Notes under the pieces: generated by a model | What the model was told of the DNA's origin: nothing | Databases searched by the model: none | What the model saw: the letters and a program-made list of their open reading frames with translations, nothing else | Shown here: positions 33,179 to 41,390 of the stretch, piece by piece | How positions within the stretch are numbered: position 1 is the stretch's first letter | How the letters are laid out: each line of letters begins with the position of its first letter | Made by a program: the position numbers and the translations under genes | From: an uncultured Neomegalonema sp. | GTDB lineage: Bacteria > Pseudomonadota > Alphaproteobacteria > Rhodobacterales > Rhodobacteraceae | NCBI GenBank assembly: GCA_937957975.1 | Contig: CALFFK010000014.1 | Span: forward strand, 1 to 45,632 | Length of the DNA: 45,632 nt | Direction: 5' to 3'

Positions 33179-33952
33179 TCATACTTTCCAACCACTGCCT
33201 TGGGTTTCAAAGTCAAAGACGACTTTTTCGAGCAGGGCAGATGATCCCTGTTCGCGTACAAGGGCGTTTGTTGCCGTTTCGATCCGTTCTTCCAGCAAGG
33301 CCATGAATTCCTTCTTGGGTAAGCCAGGTTGAATGGGTTCGAGAAATTCCATGGCACAGGGGTTCGGATATTTTTTCCAATCCCGCCGGGGCCAGGCTAA
33401 CCCAAGGGACAGGGCCACCGGGGTCGCGGGAATCTTCAACTCGTCGTAGATGTGCCAGACCCCGCCGCGATAGCGTGATTTGTTGCCTGGGCGCATCAAT
33501 GTGCCTTCGGGATAGATCAGAATGGGCCGTCCTTCGGCATGGACCCTGCGCGCGCCTTCCAGCACTTCTGGCAACTGGTTGCGGCGCTCGCCATCGACTG
33601 TCACCTTGATATGCCCCAGCTTTCGGACGATACCGCCGACCAGTGGATAATCATCCAGTTCACGCATGGCGATGGCCCCGTAATCAGGGAAAACGGTGCC
33701 CATCAGGGCGACATCCAGTTCGCTCTGGTGCTTGCTGACCAGCAGGGCGGGGCGTTCTGTGATATGGGACATTCCACGCAATTCGATCTTCGCGCCGAGA
33801 ACATGGCGGACCAACCAGACAGTTCCACGCGCCCAGAGTGAGAACAGCCTCCGCACCGTTCCATCCCCGGCCACCAGAGAAACCGGCACTGTGATTGCTG
33901 CCATCACGAGCGTCATCAGATAGAAAGCCAGGTTGAAAAAGATATGCCGCAT
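33179..33952 (-). CDS. 1-acyl-sn-glycerol-3-phosphate acyltransferase (PlsC family)
   Basis: The product is 257 residues starting at 33952; the longer open frame reads into the HPr gene. An N-terminal membrane helix (IFFNLAFYLMTLVMAAITVP) is followed by the HX4D acyltransferase motif (His75 and Asp80 in SKHQSELD) and by IYPEGTLMRPGN. It makes phosphatidic acid from lysophosphatidic acid and acyl donor at the inner membrane. Its start lies 4 bases after the HPr stop, so it ends the PTS operon. Confidence 0.9.
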   Translation of the reverse strand: MRHIFFNLAFYLMTLVMAAITVPVSLVAGDGTVRRLFSLWARGTVWLVRHVLGAKIELRGMSHITERPALLVSKHQSELDVALMGTVFPDYGAIAMRELDDYPLVGGIVRKLGHIKVTVDGERRNQLPEVLEGARRVHAEGRPILIYPEGTLMRPGNKSRYRGGVWHIYDELKIPATPVALSLGLAWPRRDWKKYPNPCAMEFLEPIQPGLPKKEFMALLEERIETATNALVREQGSSALLEKVVFDFETQGSGWKV

Positions 33953-33956
33953 CTGT

Positions 33957-34235
33957 TCAGATCTTCTCGCCGAAGCGCCCGGCCACCAGTGTTTCAAGGG
34001 CATCGAGGTACTCGGCAGCGTCCTCTCCTTCAGCATCTGCTGTCACCAATGCTCCTTTCGAAGCCACCAGCGTCAACAAATCCATCAGCGAGCGTGGATC
34101 GGCGCGATCACCATTGTAATGAAGTGTCGCATCACAGGCAAAACGCTCGGAAAGTTCCACGACCTTGGCCGAGGCCCGTGCGTGAAGACCGCGTTCATTG
34201 ACGATTTCAAGAATGCGCGACAATCTTTCTGCCAT
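33957..34235 (-). CDS. HPr-family phosphocarrier protein
   Basis: The product is 92 residues. The phospho-accepting His18 lies in ERGLHARASAK and the regulatory Ser49 in DPRSLMDLLTL. This is the incomplete regulatory PTS seen in many Alphaproteobacteria, where HPr and EIIA-Man control carbon or nitrogen metabolism rather than sugar uptake. Ser49 implies control by HPr kinase, but no hprK is adjacent. The gene follows the EIIA gene by 6 bases. Confidence 0.93.
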   Translation of the reverse strand: MAERLSRILEIVNERGLHARASAKVVELSERFACDATLHYNGDRADPRSLMDLLTLVASKGALVTADAEGEDAAEYLDALETLVAGRFGEKI

Positions 34236-34241
34236 GGATCG

Positions 34242-34670
34242 TCAAGCGTCCATTGGCTTTGGCTCGCGGGTTGGGGCGCGGGCGGGCGCCACGTCGATAT
34301 ATTTGCGTCCCGCTTCTATCCCCATGCGGACAACACGCGACAGGCTGCCACGCTCACGGGCTTTTGCGATGGTGACGAGCATTGGTAGATTAACACCAGT
34401 GACGACCACTTCCCGCTCCTGCCCTCCTTTGCGTGAGGCGAGGTTGGACGGTGTGCAACCGACCATGTCCGTCAGGATGATGATGCCATCGTCCTGCTCG
34501 GCGCTCACGGCTTCGATGGCGGCGGCGACCTCCGCTTGTTTGTGGCTGACATTGTCGGAGCCATCGACAGAAACAAAGGCGAGTTGGCGTTGGGGGCCCA
34601 ATACATGCTCGACTGCTGCGCAGAGTTCTTCGCCGATCTTCCCATGAGTGACGACGACAACTCCGATCAT
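34242..34670 (-). CDS. PTS EIIA component, mannose type (regulatory)
   Basis: The product is 142 residues. His9 in VVVTHGKIGE is the phosphorylation site; LTDMVGCTPSNLA and VTGVNLPMLV are typical of EIIA-Man. No EIIB or EIIC is present, so it acts in a regulatory phosphorelay. It overlaps rapZ by 4 bases (ATGA). Confidence 0.92.
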   Translation of the reverse strand: MIGVVVVTHGKIGEELCAAVEHVLGPQRQLAFVSVDGSDNVSHKQAEVAAAIEAVSAEQDDGIIILTDMVGCTPSNLASRKGGQEREVVVTGVNLPMLVTIAKARERGSLSRVVRMGIEAGRKYIDVAPARAPTREPKPMDA

Positions 34671-35638
34671 GCGCTCAACACCCCTTTCAGGGCCACCGTG
34701 CGTGCGCGGGCCGATCCGGCGCGGGTGATGTCGCGATGTCGCACGGCGGGGGCATGGCCGGCACAGCGCAACATCGCCCCCAGCCGTTCGGCCACCGCGA
34801 CCGAGCGATGTCGCCCACCTGTGCAGCCTATGGCGACTGTCAGATAGCTTTTCCCCTCTTTGCGATAGAGGGGGATCACTTCGCGCAGCAGGGTTGAAAG
34901 GGATGCAAAGACCGCATCGAACCCGTCGCTGCCGGTCACATATTCGTCCACGTCGCTATCCAGCCCTGTCCCGGCGCGCAGCTTGGGGTTCCAATAGGGA
35001 TTCGCGAGGAACCGCACGTCAAACATAATGTCGGCTTCGCGCGGTGCACCGCGTTTGAAGCCGAAGGACAGCACGGTAATCGACATGCCGCCCCCGTGTT
35101 CTTCGGCAAAGCGTTCCAGCACTTCGCGGCGTAGTTCGGTCAGCGACAGGTCGCTGGTATCAATGGCAATATCCGATTGCTCTTTCAGGGGCGCGATGAC
35201 CGAGCGTTCCATGGCCAGCGCGCCCTCCACTGTCTCCCCTGCCATGGGATGACGGCGACGGGTTTCGGTAAATCGACGGATCAGTGTTTCGTTCGAGCAA
35301 TCGAGGAACAGCAGCGTCACATCCAGATCAGTACGCTCGCGCAGGGATGCGACGGCATTGGCAAAACGTTCGGTCGAAAATCCGTGTGTGCGTTCATCCA
35401 CCCCGATGGCAACCCGCACGGCGCGCGGCCCGGAGGCGGCGAAATCATCCATAATATCGTGCAACAGCCGGATTGGCGGATTATCCACCGTCTCGAACCC
35501 GCAATCTGCCAATGCTGCAAGGGTCGATGATTTTCCGGCTCCCGAAACACCTGTTACCAGCACGAGCCGCATGGCCGGTCCGCCAGGGGGAGTGCCGGGT
35601 TTTGTACCGGATTCTATAATGTCCTGTTTGCTGGCCAC
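34667..35638 (-). CDS. rapZ: RNase adapter / nucleotide-binding protein RapZ
   Basis: The product is 323 residues from a GTG at 35638, with AGGA 9 bases upstream; Met23 (35572) is an alternative because the Walker A GVSGAGKS (residues 30-37) starts soon after. DVTLLFLDCSNETLIRRFTETRRRHP and IGCTGGRHRSVAVAERL are RapZ hallmarks. In E. coli RapZ steers a small RNA to RNase E. In Alphaproteobacteria its role is less clear, but it is usually beside the regulatory PTS. hprK, often just upstream, is missing here. Confidence 0.93.
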   Translation of the reverse strand: MASKQDIIESGTKPGTPPGGPAMRLVLVTGVSGAGKSSTLAALADCGFETVDNPPIRLLHDIMDDFAASGPRAVRVAIGVDERTHGFSTERFANAVASLRERTDLDVTLLFLDCSNETLIRRFTETRRRHPMAGETVEGALAMERSVIAPLKEQSDIAIDTSDLSLTELRREVLERFAEEHGGGMSITVLSFGFKRGAPREADIMFDVRFLANPYWNPKLRAGTGLDSDVDEYVTGSDGFDAVFASLSTLLREVIPLYRKEGKSYLTVAIGCTGGRHRSVAVAERLGAMLRCAGHAPAVRHRDITRAGSARARTVALKGVLSA

Positions 35639-35791
35639 GAATGGTGTCCTTTATCTACTCCGGTAAGAAAGTATCACGCGAGGAGGTTTGGCAAGGGCAA
35701 GGCGTCGATTTTCCGTCTTATGATCGTGAAATAGTGTTTCGTTGTTACGGGCAGGGACAGGATTGGCCAAAGGCACGGGCTGTGTCCCGAA

Positions 35792-36448
35792 TTAAAGTGT
35801 TGTTAACAGTTGCATGATTCGTGCCTCGTCGCGGTCTGCGGGGCTTTCATCCAGATGGCGTTCCCGCTGCACGGTTGCCGGAGTGCCCCCCAGCGTGAGA
35901 ACGCGTGTGGCGAGTCGAGCGGCCTCCATCGGATCATGGGTCACGAGAATAAGACGGGCAGGGTGATCGCGCAGCAGATCAAGCAGCAACGCCAGCATCC
36001 GTGCGGCGGCCTCGCGGTCCAGGGATGCGAAGGGTTCATCCAGCAACAGGGTATCGGGCCGCATCGCAAAGGCGCGGGCCAGTGAAATCCGGCGTGCCTG
36101 TCCAAGTGACAGCGTATTCGGAAAGCGCGCCCCGGCATCGGGCAGGCCCACGGCCTGCAACAGGGCATCGGCCTCGCCCGGCGTACAGTTTGTTGTCAGG
36201 GTAAGATTGTCGCGCACTGATCGCCAGGGCAGCAAGGTCGGCTCCTGAAACGCCATGGCGATGCGCCCCGCATCCGTCACATTGCCCTCAAACCCGGTAT
36301 CAAGACCGGCCACGATTCGCAGCAAGGTCGATTTGCCGATGCCCGATGGTCCCAACAGGGCGACGGCTTCGCGGGGGCCGATTTCCAGCGTAATATCGCG
36401 CAGGATCACGGCCTCACCCCAGGCCTTGCGTGTGATCCTGATCTTCAT
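35792..36448 (-). CDS. ABC transporter ATP-binding protein, PQQ-locus associated
   Basis: The product is 218 residues starting at 36448, overlapping the permease stop as ATGA. Walker A GPSGIGKS is at 33-40, the Q-loop in AMAFQEPTLLPWRSV, a variant signature LSLGQARR, and Walker B TLLLDEP. The NitT/TauT/SsuB-type short domain (no TOBE tail) matches its neighbours. It powers the transporter made with 36445-37191 and 37320-38315. Confidence 0.88.
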   Translation of the reverse strand: MKIRITRKAWGEAVILRDITLEIGPREAVALLGPSGIGKSTLLRIVAGLDTGFEGNVTDAGRIAMAFQEPTLLPWRSVRDNLTLTTNCTPGEADALLQAVGLPDAGARFPNTLSLGQARRISLARAFAMRPDTLLLDEPFASLDREAAARMLALLLDLLRDHPARLILVTHDPMEAARLATRVLTLGGTPATVQRERHLDESPADRDEARIMQLLTTL

Positions 36449-37191
36449 GGCCGTCGCCAGCGGGTCGCATGGCGTTGCCATGGTTGCAGGATCAGCATTT
36501 CAACCAGCAGCATCACGGCCACGAAACTGATGGCATAGACCAGCACGCGGGCGACGTCGAAAAGCTGGAAATACTGGTGGATCATAAAGCCGACGCCATT
36601 GGATCGTCCCAGAAACTCCACAACCAGCACGATCTTCCAGATCAACGCAATGCCCGTCCGCCCGGAGGCGGCAAAATGCGGGGCAAGCTGGGGCAGCACC
36701 ACATGGCGCAGCCGTGCGCCGCGTGACATGCCAAAGACATGGGCCATATCGCGCAGGGCCGGTTCCAGCGTTCGCGCCCCTTCCCGCATCTGGGTTGCGA
36801 CCAGCGGTATCTTGTTGATCGCCACGGCGGCAATGGCGGCAACTTCGGTGAGGCCAATCCAGATGTAGCACAGCACAATGGTCACGAGCGCGGGCAGGTT
36901 CAGCAAACCCACCAGCCAGGGATCACCCCACGCATCCGCTCGCTTATCCGTGCCGAGCCATAGCCCAATGGCGGATCCGATGCCCATGGCCAGCACAAAG
37001 GCCGCAATGGTCCGCGCGAGCGTGGCGGATAAATGGAACAGCAGTTCCCCCGACAGGGTTTCAACCAGAGTCAGCCGCGCCACCGTCCACGGTGCGGGCA
37101 GGGTGTTTGGCGATCCGGCAATCACGGCAACAATCGCCCAGAGCAGGACGAAAGCAAGCATTGAGAGAAGGGGAACGGGAAGGCGGGTCAT
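36445..37191 (-). CDS. ABC transporter permease, NitT/TauT type
   Basis: The product is 248 residues starting at 37191; an in-frame GTG upstream extends the frame with non-membrane sequence and is less likely. About six helices are seen, and the coupling loop is MAHVFGMSRGARLRHVVLPQLAP. A hairpin lies between the binding-protein stop and this start, suggesting reduced expression of membrane subunits. It belongs to the transporter of the PQQ locus; the solute is unknown. Confidence 0.85.
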   Translation of the reverse strand: MTRLPVPLLSMLAFVLLWAIVAVIAGSPNTLPAPWTVARLTLVETLSGELLFHLSATLARTIAAFVLAMGIGSAIGLWLGTDKRADAWGDPWLVGLLNLPALVTIVLCYIWIGLTEVAAIAAVAINKIPLVATQMREGARTLEPALRDMAHVFGMSRGARLRHVVLPQLAPHFAASGRTGIALIWKIVLVVEFLGRSNGVGFMIHQYFQLFDVARVLVYAISFVAVMLLVEMLILQPWQRHATRWRRP

Positions 37192-37207
37192 CTCAGAAAG
37201 AAACGCA

Positions 37208-37228
37208 AACCCCGGCCCAGGCCGGGTT
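37208..37228 (-). other. Stem-loop between binding-protein and permease genes
   Basis: AACCCCGGCC and GGCCGGGTT form an imperfect GC-rich stem between the binding-protein stop and the permease start. On the minus strand a T-rich stretch follows. It may trim or attenuate the downstream message. Confidence 0.45.
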
Positions 37229-37319
37229 CCTCGCGTAACCCGCTGCAATGCCACTATTTCGCGTTGATCGTCGCATTCCCCGGTCTGTGCCGGAGGCAGG
37301 GTGGTGAACTCCCTTCATT

Positions 37320-38315
37320 TCATTCCCCAAAAAATACCCCCTTTGGCAGCGTTTTCGCATCGCCCACCAGCGCCGCCCCTCCCAATTCCGCCATGATTGC
37401 ATACAGTTTCGCGGCTTCTGTCACATCCACGGGTGCGTCACCCGGAGTCCCGGCCCGAAATCCGCTGCGCAGCGCCGCAAACTCCGCCTCATCCTTTGCC
37501 CTCATCATCGGGCGCAGCCTCTCCCACGGCTCATCGACAGCCAACAGCGTCTTTGCCTCCCGCGAAGCCGCGATCAGTCCCGCCACAGCCTCCGGGTTTT
37601 CCCGCACATAATCCCCGCGCAGCACATAGCCGAGCAATGGAATATCCGGTGACAGCCCCAGCGCCCCAGCGGCCTCTGCCACGCCGATGACCGGCGCGAA
37701 TCCTTTCGCCGTCATCTTCGCTTCCCAATGCCAATAGGTCAGCACCGCATCAACCCCGCCGTTATAGCCCTGTTGTGCGATCAGGGGAGGTGCGCCAAAG
37801 ACCTGCCGCGTTCCGGCCTTCAGATCAAGCCCGCGCGATTGCGCATAGGCCCGCAGGATCAGCCAGCCCTTGTCCAGTGGCCCCCCCGCGATGCCAAGGG
37901 TCTTGCCGCGCAGATCTTCGATGTTCTCGAACCGCCCTGCTCTGGCAATCAATGACCCGACACTGCGCGAATAGGGGATGAACACAAAATCCTTCCCGGC
38001 CCCCCGTTGCCGCGCGACCCAGATCCAATCCGACACCAGCGCATCCGCAGCCCCGCCCTCGAATGCAATCTTCGCTGCCGCGCTTCCGGCCATGCCAAGG
38101 GTTTCGAGGGTAATGCCATTTGCGCGGTCCAGGCCGTTATGGAGGATGGTATCGAGTTCCCAGTTCACCGTGCCAAATTTGAGCGTGGCAATGCGCAGGG
38201 GGGTGGCGTCCGCCGCCATGGCGGGAGCGGTGATACCCGCTGCGAGAAGGGCCAGAAGCGAGCGCCGGGAAACTCTTTCTCCTTGTGGGGAGGGAGAACA
38301 GGGCACTCTCTTCAT
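37320..38315 (-). CDS. ABC transporter substrate-binding protein, coupled to pqqE
   Basis: The product is 331 residues with a Tat-like signal peptide (SRRSLLALLAAGITAPAMAA). The mature part is a NitT/TauT-type binding fold: LRIATLKFGTVNWELDTI, DALVSDWIWVARQRGAGKDFVFIPYSRSVGSL, LRGKTLGIAGGPLDKGWLILRA and GYNGGVDAVLTYWHWEAKM. The start overlaps the pqqE stop as ATGA, so it is translated with the PQQ genes. The ligand is unknown; the coupling suggests a link to PQQ metabolism or to a PQQ-dependent dehydrogenase. Confidence 0.88.
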   Translation of the reverse strand: MKRVPCSPSPQGERVSRRSLLALLAAGITAPAMAADATPLRIATLKFGTVNWELDTILHNGLDRANGITLETLGMAGSAAAKIAFEGGAADALVSDWIWVARQRGAGKDFVFIPYSRSVGSLIARAGRFENIEDLRGKTLGIAGGPLDKGWLILRAYAQSRGLDLKAGTRQVFGAPPLIAQQGYNGGVDAVLTYWHWEAKMTAKGFAPVIGVAEAAGALGLSPDIPLLGYVLRGDYVRENPEAVAGLIAASREAKTLLAVDEPWERLRPMMRAKDEAEFAALRSGFRAGTPGDAPVDVTEAAKLYAIMAELGGAALVGDAKTLPKGVFFGE

Positions 38316-39442
38316 TTCGGCATGATCCGATAGGTCAATTCCCCATCACTTTCCGCATCAGCTTGCGCACTCGCTTGCATCTGCGCATGGAGGGGCGATT
38401 TGATGCAGACCGGATCAGTCGCCGCCGCATCCCCCGCCATCGCCATTGCCTGACAGCGGCAGCCTCCGAAATCGCGTGCTTTCCGGTCGCATGACCGACA
38501 GGGTTCGGGCATCCAGTCAAAACCGCGATACGCATTGAAGGCTGACGATTTCCACCAAATATCGGCCAGCGGCGTATCCTTCACGTTCTCAAATACCAGA
38601 TGCGGGATCGTGTGGGCGGCGTGGCAGGGCATGACCCGCCCATCGGGTACGACATTCAGCCCTGTGGACCCCCAGCCACCCATACAGGGTTTGGGATAAT
38701 CCGCGTGGTGGTCGGCAGGTACATAATCAATGACCAGAGCGCCTTTCAGCCGTTCGCGTGCTTCGGCCACGCGCTGTCCGCACAGCTTCGCCTGTTCGCG
38801 TGTTGGCATCAGGGCCGCGCGGTTCCTGTCAGCCCAGCCATGGAACTGCACCGTCGCCACCTCCAGCCGCCGCGCGCCCATGGTCACGGCGAGATCAATC
38901 ATGTCTGGCAGCCGGTCGATATTCTTCTCATGCACCACGGCATTCAGAGTTAGAGGCAGGTCCAGCGCCGTGGTCCATCCGGCCACGTCCATCTTGCGTG
39001 AATAGCCGCCCTTGTAGCCGCCAATCAGGTCGGCCATCTCCGCATCGACGCCCTGCAAGGATAGTTGCACATGGTCGAGGCCACGCTCTTTCAGCGCCGC
39101 CAATCGCTTTTCGGTCAGGCCGATACCTGAAGTGATGAGATTGGAATAAAGATCATACTCCCGGCAAGCCGAGATCAATTCTTCGAGGTCACGCCGCGAG
39201 GCAGGTTCGCCTCCTGACAGATGCATTTGCAACACGCCCAGTTCCGCCGCTTGCCGAAACACATCGACCCAGATTTCGGTTGGCAATTCCCCGTCCCGTT
39301 TGGTCAGTTCCAGCGGGTTCGAGCAATAGGGGCATGATAACGGGCATCGGTGCGTTACTTCCGCCAGCATGGCGATGGGCGGGCCATATGTGATTGACGG
39401 CGAAGGCCCGGCGCTTCCTTCGGGGGCAGGGGCATCCATCAT
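38312..39442 (-). CDS. pqqE: PQQ biosynthesis radical SAM protein PqqE
   Basis: The product is 376 residues. The cluster motif is Cys33, Cys37 and Cys40 (RCPLSCPYCSNPLEL). SPASM-type cysteines occur in the C-terminal part (PCMGGWGS, VMPCHAAH, EPCRSCDRKARDFGGCRCQA). HLSGGEP and LSLQGVD are also present. PqqE joins Glu and Tyr of the PqqA peptide by a carbon-carbon bond, with PqqD as chaperone. It overlaps pqqD upstream and the ABC binding protein downstream, both as ATGA. Confidence 0.97.
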   Translation of the reverse strand: MMDAPAPEGSAGPSPSITYGPPIAMLAEVTHRCPLSCPYCSNPLELTKRDGELPTEIWVDVFRQAAELGVLQMHLSGGEPASRRDLEELISACREYDLYSNLITSGIGLTEKRLAALKERGLDHVQLSLQGVDAEMADLIGGYKGGYSRKMDVAGWTTALDLPLTLNAVVHEKNIDRLPDMIDLAVTMGARRLEVATVQFHGWADRNRAALMPTREQAKLCGQRVAEARERLKGALVIDYVPADHHADYPKPCMGGWGSTGLNVVPDGRVMPCHAAHTIPHLVFENVKDTPLADIWWKSSAFNAYRGFDWMPEPCRSCDRKARDFGGCRCQAMAMAGDAAATDPVCIKSPLHAQMQASAQADAESDGELTYRIMPK

Positions 39443-39711
39443 GTCACCTCCAGCATCCGGCGGTCGCGCAGGGATGTGAGGAATTTCACCACATCCCCCG
39501 CAATCTGTTCGCGCGGTGCATTATATTTCGCGACGAGTGCGTCAAGGATACCGCCCAGGCTACGCTCCCCATCCGTCTCGGCCAGAATCGCCGCCCCGAT
39601 CTCATCCAGCTTGATTGCGCGTTCGGGGGCCAGCAGTACCCAATTTCCGCGCACCGTGTCATATTTGGTGCGGCAACCGCTCAGAAGGCGTGGGCATTCA
39701 GCTTCGGTCAT
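39439..39711 (-). CDS. pqqD: PQQ biosynthesis peptide chaperone PqqD
   Basis: The product is 90 residues. RTKYDTVRGNWVLLAPERAIKLDEIGAAILAETDGERSLGGILDAL is the PqqD winged-helix fold that binds the PqqA leader and presents it to PqqE. The start at 39711 overlaps the pqqC stop as ATGA, and its stop overlaps the pqqE start. A longer open frame upstream lies inside pqqC. Confidence 0.95.
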   Translation of the reverse strand: MTEAECPRLLSGCRTKYDTVRGNWVLLAPERAIKLDEIGAAILAETDGERSLGGILDALVAKYNAPREQIAGDVVKFLTSLRDRRMLEVT

Positions 39712-40496
39712 GTCAGCAACCCTTCGTTGCCATCCCATCCCCCCGGTGGGATACGGCCCGGCTCGACATAGGCCGAATAAAGCGCGTCGAGCTGCGACCA
39801 CAGCACATCCGTCTTGAAGGTCAACGCCGCCGCTGCCGCATCCTGCTTTTCCAGCGTATCCGCATGGTCGAGCACATATGCCAGACCAAACGCGACGTCT
39901 TTTGGTGCCTGGGTCAACCGCGTCGAGAAATAGGCAAGGCTCGATTCATTGGCGAAGTCGTAATGCTTCAATAGCCCTTCGATCCGCTGTGAATGGATTT
40001 TTGGGGCGAATAATTCGGTCAGTGACGAGGCCACCGCATCCAGCAACGGCATCTCCCGCACAAACCGTACATAGGCATCCACCGCGAATTTCGTCCCCGC
40101 CATGATCCCCCGTTCAGAGGCAACATAGGCCGGGTCCAGCCCCACCGCTTCAGCGAGGCGCAGCCAGCGCGCGATGCCACCGTCATGCTCGTTCGTGCCG
40201 TCATGGTCTTCAATCCGCGAACGCCATGCCCGGCGCAGGGCCGGGTCTGCGATCCGCGACATGAACGCGGCGTCCTTCATGGGAATACGGCTTTGATAGT
40301 AATAGCGGTTGATGACCCATGCCCGCACCTGCACAGGGCTGCATTGCCCTGAATGCAACAGGTGGTGAAAGGGATGCTTGTCGTGATACCGCGCCGCCCC
40401 GATGGCGCGCAGGCGATCCTCAAAAGCTTGCCGCGATTGCGGCCCTGTGCCTCTCGCGGCATCGAGTGAGGCGGTACTCATGGCTCCCGTAGACAT
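39708..40496 (-). CDS. pqqC: Pyrroloquinoline-quinone synthase PqqC
   Basis: The product is 262 residues. PqqC carries out the last ring closure and oxidation to PQQ. Family blocks seen are RYHDKHPFHHLLHSGQ, VRAWVINRYYYQSRIPMKDAAFMSR, RIEDHDG, FAPKIHSQRIEGLLKHYDF, and LDALYSAYVEPGRIPPGGW at the C-terminus. The start at 40496 has GGAAGGG upstream; Met6 is an alternative. It follows pqqA directly, with no pqqB between. Confidence 0.97.
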   Translation of the reverse strand: MSTGAMSTASLDAARGTGPQSRQAFEDRLRAIGAARYHDKHPFHHLLHSGQCSPVQVRAWVINRYYYQSRIPMKDAAFMSRIADPALRRAWRSRIEDHDGTNEHDGGIARWLRLAEAVGLDPAYVASERGIMAGTKFAVDAYVRFVREMPLLDAVASSLTELFAPKIHSQRIEGLLKHYDFANESSLAYFSTRLTQAPKDVAFGLAYVLDHADTLEKQDAAAAALTFKTDVLWSQLDALYSAYVEPGRIPPGGWDGNEGLLT

Positions 40497-40519
40497 GCTT
40501 TTCCCTTCCGAAACGAAAA

Positions 40520-40547
40520 AGCGCGCCTCCTCTTCAGGAGACGCGCT
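40520..40547 (-). terminator. Attenuating hairpin between pqqA and pqqC
   Basis: AGCGCG-T-CTCCT pairs with AGGAG-G-CGCGCT around a GAAG loop on the minus strand, followed at once by TTTTT. This is a Rho-independent form placed 24 bases after pqqA, expected to make pqqA message more abundant than the enzymes. Confidence 0.75.
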
Positions 40548-40571
40548 CAGAAATCAAAGTCCGAGGCGTTC

Positions 40572-40664
40572 TCAGAACAGCGTTTCTTCACCTTCAGCAG
40601 GGAAGTACATGTTGATTTCCATGCCGCAGGTAACTTCTTCAATCGTCGGTGCAGTCCAAGCCAT
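40572..40664 (-). CDS. pqqA: PQQ precursor peptide PqqA
   Basis: A 30-residue peptide (MAWTAPTIEEVTCGMEINMY then FPAEGEETLF). The Glu16 and Tyr20 pair, separated by three residues (EINMY), provides the PQQ skeleton. AGGAGG stands 5 bases before the ATG. Its own promoter is at 40700-40728. It is too short for usual gene finders. Confidence 0.96.
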   Translation of the reverse strand: MAWTAPTIEEVTCGMEINMYFPAEGEETLF

Positions 40665-40699
40665 TTCAGCCTCCTGGGTTGCTTTGTAAACGTCCACTA

Positions 40700-40728
40700 T
40701 AATTAGATTTGCCTCCCGTCGAAGTCAA
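40700..40728 (-). promoter_or_regulatory. Sigma70-type promoter of pqqA
   Basis: On the minus strand TTGACT (40728-40723), a 17-base spacer and TAATTA (40705-40700) form a good match to the consensus. It would start transcription about 30 bases before the pqqA ATG. Confidence 0.65.
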
Positions 40729-40797
40729 TTTGGATTTGCTAAGAGCTTCCTGTGATCCAGATGAGGAAATGTTGGCAACCGTTGCCAGGGAAAATCC

Positions 40798-41361
40798 ATG
40801 CGTGCCTTATCCATTGCCCTGATCCTGTTCACGACGCCCCTTGGCGCGCAAAACTACTATGAAGATATTCCTTTCACAGGCTATGCGCAGACTTGCGGCT
40901 ACGACATTCGGATTGAGGCCACGCCCAATCTCTCGAAGGCGCAGATCGAGGAAGGCGGCACCCCCGTCATCATCATTGACCCCACGTTGCTGGCGCCCCG
41001 ACAGGGCTTTCACCGTACCTTTCTGATTGCCCATGAATGCGCCCATCACAAAATGAAGCACACGTCGCGTGCAGGGTTGGCCAAACGCTTCACTACGACC
41101 CATGGCATTCGCGATCAGGAGATGAGCGCCGATTGCTGGGCAGCAGAGACGCTGACCCGTATCGGGATGATGCCCCCGCTTATGCAGATCGCTGATCAGT
41201 TTTTCCGGCGCGGCTTTGTCTCGCCGGGGGGCGGGTATCCCTCCGGTATTCAGCGATCCAACGTCATCCGTCATTGTGCGCGCATCGCAGTGGAAGAGAT
41301 GAAGCAGAAATCCAGCCACGGCAGCAGCACCCCGCGCCTGTGGCATCCGGCAGAACGTTGA
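40798..41361 (+). CDS. Secreted protein with HExxHH metalloprotease-like motif
   Basis: The product is 187 residues with a short signal peptide (cleavage near LGA, residue 17). FLIAHECAHHKMKH holds a zinc motif (His79, Glu80, His83, extra His84), and EMSADCWAAETL offers Glu108 or Asp112 as a further ligand, as in gluzincin-like enzymes. Two or more cysteines could form disulfides. It is divergent from pqqA. The activity is not certain; the fold may be peptidase-derived. Confidence 0.75.
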   Translation: MRALSIALILFTTPLGAQNYYEDIPFTGYAQTCGYDIRIEATPNLSKAQIEEGGTPVIIIDPTLLAPRQGFHRTFLIAHECAHHKMKHTSRAGLAKRFTTTHGIRDQEMSADCWAAETLTRIGMMPPLMQIADQFFRRGFVSPGGGYPSGIQRSNVIRHCARIAVEEMKQKSSHGSSTPRLWHPAER

Positions 41362-41390
41362 CAGGCACGGGTTGATCGCCTGACCTGGCG

